Below, piece by piece: positions 61,597 to 64,000 of a stretch of 64,000 bases of DNA. Numbering within the stretch: position 1 is the stretch's first letter; each line of letters starts with the position of its first letter. The notes beneath the pieces are model-generated. The model saw only the letters and a list, made by a program, of their open reading frames with translations, was not told where the DNA came from and did not search any database. The translations under genes were made by a program, and so were the position numbers. The DNA lies in contig NZ_LTAO01000039.1 in NCBI RefSeq assembly GCF_001590785.1, positions 62,001-126,000 of the forward strand, written 5' to 3'. Origin of the DNA: Alkalihalobacillus trypoxylicola. GTDB lineage: Bacteria > Bacillota > Bacilli > Bacillales > Bacillaceae_D.

Positions 61597-62484
61597 TTGG
61601 ATATTAAACACTTAAAAACCTTCTTAGATACATGCGAAACATTAAATTTCACGAAAACAGCTACGAGACTTCAATATGCTCAGTCTAGTGTAACAGCCCA
61701 AATAAAGAGATTAGAAAGTGAGCTCGATTTGAAATTATTCGAACGATTAGGAAAAAAAATGATATTGACCCAATCAGGAGAAAGATTAAAGACTTATGCT
61801 CACAAGCTTGTTTCCTTAGAAGAAGAAGCTCGAACCTCAATGTTAACTGCACAAGATGAAGGAACACTCGTTATTGGTGCTCAGGAAAGTCAATGTACTT
61901 ATCGATTGCCCCATTTATTAAGAGATTATAAATTAAAATATCCTACAATTGATTTAATTTTTAAATCTGCCCATTCAGATGAGGAGGCTACTAAAAGTTT
62001 AATAGAGGGAGAGATTGATTTAGCGTTTATTTTGGATACGCAAAGAGAACATCCCACTCTACTATCAACACCTTTACTTGAAGAGAGACTTCTTCTAGTC
62101 AGTTCTCCTGTACATCGATTTAGCCATCTTAGCCAAATCTCTCCAAATGATTTAACAACAGAAACGATTTTATATACAGAAAAGGGCTGCTCGTATAGAA
62201 ACATATTCGAAAATGCACTGCTTACCCATCAAGTTCATCCGAAAACAACTTTAGAATTTATTAGCTTAGAAGCCATCAAGAGATGTGTTATGGCCAACCT
62301 TGGAATAGCTCTATTACCAGAAATGGTTGTCGATCAGGAGCTCAAAAATGGACATTTAGTCGAATTACCTTTCCATTACAATATGCCTGTCCTTACTACC
62401 CAAATGGCTTATCATAAAAATAAATGGATTTCGAATCACCTCAGAGACTTTATAGATATGACTAAGCTTTATTTTAAAAAATGA
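61597..62484 (+). CDS. LysR-family transcriptional regulator
   Basis: 295 residues. N-terminal HTH (LNFTKTATRLQYAQSSVTAQIKRLE, LKLFERLGKKMILT), then a two-lobed effector domain (GAQESQCTYRLPHLL and on). AAGGAG followed by seven bases and TTG (61597) is a better start than the ATG at 61576. Divergent from the MdaB-like gene, which it probably activates. Confidence 0.9.
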   Translation: MDIKHLKTFLDTCETLNFTKTATRLQYAQSSVTAQIKRLESELDLKLFERLGKKMILTQSGERLKTYAHKLVSLEEEARTSMLTAQDEGTLVIGAQESQCTYRLPHLLRDYKLKYPTIDLIFKSAHSDEEATKSLIEGEIDLAFILDTQREHPTLLSTPLLEERLLLVSSPVHRFSHLSQISPNDLTTETILYTEKGCSYRNIFENALLTHQVHPKTTLEFISLEAIKRCVMANLGIALLPEMVVDQELKNGHLVELPFHYNMPVLTTQMAYHKNKWISNHLRDFIDMTKLYFKK

Positions 62485-62567
62485 TACTTGCAAGCAATTG
62501 AACGGCTTCTAAGCGCTATCTCATGCGCAAAACACGGGTATTAATCTTTTTAATTTATCATTTCCTA

Positions 62568-62598
62568 TTGACCTTGGAGTTTGCTCCAATGTTACATT
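62568..62598 (+). promoter_or_regulatory. MerR-type promoter with 19-bp spacer
   Basis: TTGACC at 62568-62573, TACATT at 62593-62598, separated by 19 bases that contain the palindrome TTGGAG-N4-CTCCAA. The overlong spacer with central palindrome is the hallmark of MerR-regulated promoters, so the downstream merR is probably autoregulated. Confidence 0.8.
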
Positions 62599-62619
62599 TA
62601 ATTTGGGAGGGATCACACA

Positions 62620-63051
62620 TTGAAAATCAAAGAATTTGCTGCAAAGTATCATATGAAGCCAGATACAGTTCGTTACTATGAAAAGGAAAATCTATTGACT
62701 CCAAAAAGACTGAATAATAGTTACCGTGAATACGATGAAACCTGTGAAAAACAGTTGCAATTCATTATTGTATTGAAGCAAATGGGTTTTACTATTAAAG
62801 AGATACAACAGGTTCTTATGTTAAGAGACCAACCTATATCAACAACATGCAACGTTTCTACTGTTTCGTTATTAGATAAAAAAATGTCCAAACTAGAAGA
62901 AAAAATTCATTTTTACCAAAAAGCATTGGAAGTTATAGAACGAATTAAAGCTTTAATCAACGAAGGAAAATACGAACAAAACAAAGAAGTTATCGAGGAA
63001 CTAATGTTGGGGTTCTTTCATAACATTCAATCGGAGGAATTTAATGAATAA
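62620..63051 (+). CDS. MerR-family transcriptional regulator
   Basis: 143 residues. N-terminal winged HTH (MKIKEFAAKYHMKPDTVRYYEKENLL) and a coiled-coil dimerisation helix. One Cys (TTCNVS) is in the C-terminal part. The start is TTG with GGGAGGG upstream. It overlaps the DUF4260 ATG by eight bases. Effector unknown. Confidence 0.9.
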   Translation: MKIKEFAAKYHMKPDTVRYYEKENLLTPKRLNNSYREYDETCEKQLQFIIVLKQMGFTIKEIQQVLMLRDQPISTTCNVSTVSLLDKKMSKLEEKIHFYQKALEVIERIKALINEGKYEQNKEVIEELMLGFFHNIQSEEFNE

Positions 63052-63394
63052 TCAACTGATCGTTCGAATCGAAAATGGAATTGCCTTTTTATTTTCATTT
63101 TATATTTATGTACAGTTAGATTTTCCAATATGGTTATTTTTTGTCCTTCTATTAGTTCCTGATGTGACAATGATCGGATACGCATGGAATCATAAAATAG
63201 GAGCGAGCATTTATAACCTAGGACATAGCCTTATTTTACCTTTAATATTTCTACTTTTCGCTATTTTTTTTAAAGTAGATACCTTACTTTTGCTATCTAT
63301 CATCTGGCTTGCACATATCTTTATAGATCGTTTCTTTGGATACGGTTTAAAATACCCTGACAATTTTAAGCATACACATATTCAAGAGATTTAA
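63044..63394 (+). CDS. DUF4260 membrane protein
   Basis: 116 residues, four helices. The pattern RIENGIAFLFSFYIYVQL, VPDVTMIGYAWNHKIGASIYNLGHS and IDRFFGYGLKYPDNFKHTH is typical of DUF4260. CGGAGGAATTT precedes the ATG. Coupled to merR by an eight-base overlap, so under its control. Function unknown. Confidence 0.85.
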   Translation: MNNQLIVRIENGIAFLFSFYIYVQLDFPIWLFFVLLLVPDVTMIGYAWNHKIGASIYNLGHSLILPLIFLLFAIFFKVDTLLLLSIIWLAHIFIDRFFGYGLKYPDNFKHTHIQEI

Positions 63395-63455
63395 AGAGGA
63401 TTAAATAAAAGACAAATCTTTTATCTTCCTACTATAAAAACTAATCTGATTGAAA

Positions 63456-63635
63456 CTAACTTTTGAAATCGAGATATTTAGAGAACTTATAGAAAAGAAT
63501 TCCTGTTACTGAAGTTACAACAAAAGGAATGACCGCATATAGAGTACTTATCGTTAATAAAACAAACAAATAAATACTACACGCAGCTAATAACCAGCTT
63601 GTTATCATAAGAAAACTAGAAATAAAGTCCTTCAT
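63456..63635 (-). CDS. Small two-helix membrane protein (59 aa)
   Basis: MKDFISSFLMITSWLLAACS and a second helix with YKFSKYLDFKS tail. GAAAGGAGCTACT fixes the ATG at 63633-63635; the frame extending to 63731 lacks a ribosome binding site. No family assigned. Confidence 0.6.
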   Translation of the reverse strand: MKDFISSFLMITSWLLAACSIYLFVLLTISTLYAVIPFVVTSVTGILFYKFSKYLDFKS

Positions 63636-63771
63636 AGTAGCTCCTTTCGAAATTGAATGGTATTTAGGAAGAAAAAGGAAAACGATAAAATCGATTAATT
63701 TTATACAAAAGAGATAGAATTTTTCTGTCAAATCATCGAGTTCCTTTTTCTCAAAATTTAGTTTCGTATTA

Positions 63772-64000
63772 TCAAATGGTATCTGGACTATTAAGCTTAT
63801 ATTCTCTCAATTCATTCCATTTAAATGCCAATAAGGAAACGATAAAATAAGCAGCTCCTGCCAGTAAATATACAAATTGTACACCTATTAAATCGGCTGT
63901 AACCCCTATGACTAAAACCATCACCCCTGATAAAGGAGTTAAAAACGAGCTTCTAGCAGCCATAATACTAGCTCTGCGTTGTTCTGGGATTGCGTCTTGT
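63772..64000 (-). CDS. MFS transporter, C-terminal fragment (gene continues past the window)
   Basis: The frame is open to the window edge and ends at 63772. The last 76 residues read IPEQRRASIMAARSSFLTPL then two hydrophobic helices (VMVLVIGVTADLIG, VYLLAGAAYFIVSLLAF). IPEQRRASI followed by a helix pair is a common C-terminal pattern of MFS drug transporters. The start is outside. Confidence 0.75.
   Translation of the reverse strand, partial: QDAIPEQRRASIMAARSSFLTPLSGVMVLVIGVTADLIGVQFVYLLAGAAYFIVSLLAFKWNELREYKLNSPDTI

Overview
The window looks like a chromosomal stretch from a low-GC Gram-positive of the Bacillaceae. The evidence is AT-rich DNA, strong AGGAGG-type ribosome binding sites, frequent TTG/GTG starts, a T-box in front of trpS, cre- and Fur-box-type operators, and relatives of Bacillus Fra/YdhG, YkuD, YwnA, MhqO and CydABS/CydDC. 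The secreted xylanase is very rich in Asp and Glu, which would suit an alkaliphilic or salt-tolerant soil or plant-litter degrader; that is inference. No rRNA, tRNA, CRISPR array, prophage or intact transposase was seen.

Layout. 1-10 kb: a partial gene, a CNNM/CBS membrane protein, a large sortase-anchored modular GH10 xylanase, SpeG, small membrane proteins and a ring-cleavage-type dioxygenase. 10-19 kb: DUF998, Nudix, thioredoxin-reductase-like protein with an Rrf2 regulator, RidA, Fra, T-box/trpS, DinB, a WYL regulator and a GNAT gene. 19-30 kb: a DUF1835 - small membrane protein - serine hydrolase operon, then the cytochrome bd locus, with cydA-cydB-cydS facing cydD-cydC across a shared terminator. 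30-39 kb: accessory genes (YkuD, DUF2200, a pentapeptide/Cys-cluster protein, HAD, an AAC(6')-like acetyltransferase, SAP protein, XRE/membrane pair with paired operators, ArsR, HD hydrolase). 39-50 kb: an MCP, an intracellular arabinoxylan-oligosaccharide operon (GH43-GH43-GH51), an APH-like kinase, an orphan solute-binding lipoprotein with a perfect cre, and a Fur-controlled FhuF-like protein. 50-64 kb: YwnA/DUF402, AraC, two MFS transporters with a TetR and two matching operators, an MMPL pump followed by its own histidine kinase/response regulator, a MdaB-like quinone reductase/LysR pair, MerR/DUF4260, and a truncated MFS gene.

How parts fit together. The surface xylanase (probable cre) would cut xylan outside the cell. 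The signal-peptide-less GH43/GH43/GH51 enzymes would finish imported arabino-xylo-oligosaccharides inside. Electron transfer is represented by a complete cytochrome bd set, including the 32-residue CydS subunit and its assembly transporter.

The most distinctive non-coding content is three dispersed repeat families. Family 1 is a roughly 250-bp MITE-like element with terminal inverted repeats and nested hairpins: ten copies at six loci, often as head-to-tail dimers or trimers. Family 2 is arrays of a 52-bp unit at three loci, two of them carrying a conserved GCTGTCATTT/AAATGACAGC hairpin. Family 3 is a shorter element of about 90 bp around a CTTGGGGAAGCG core. These families are the best candidates for something undescribed.
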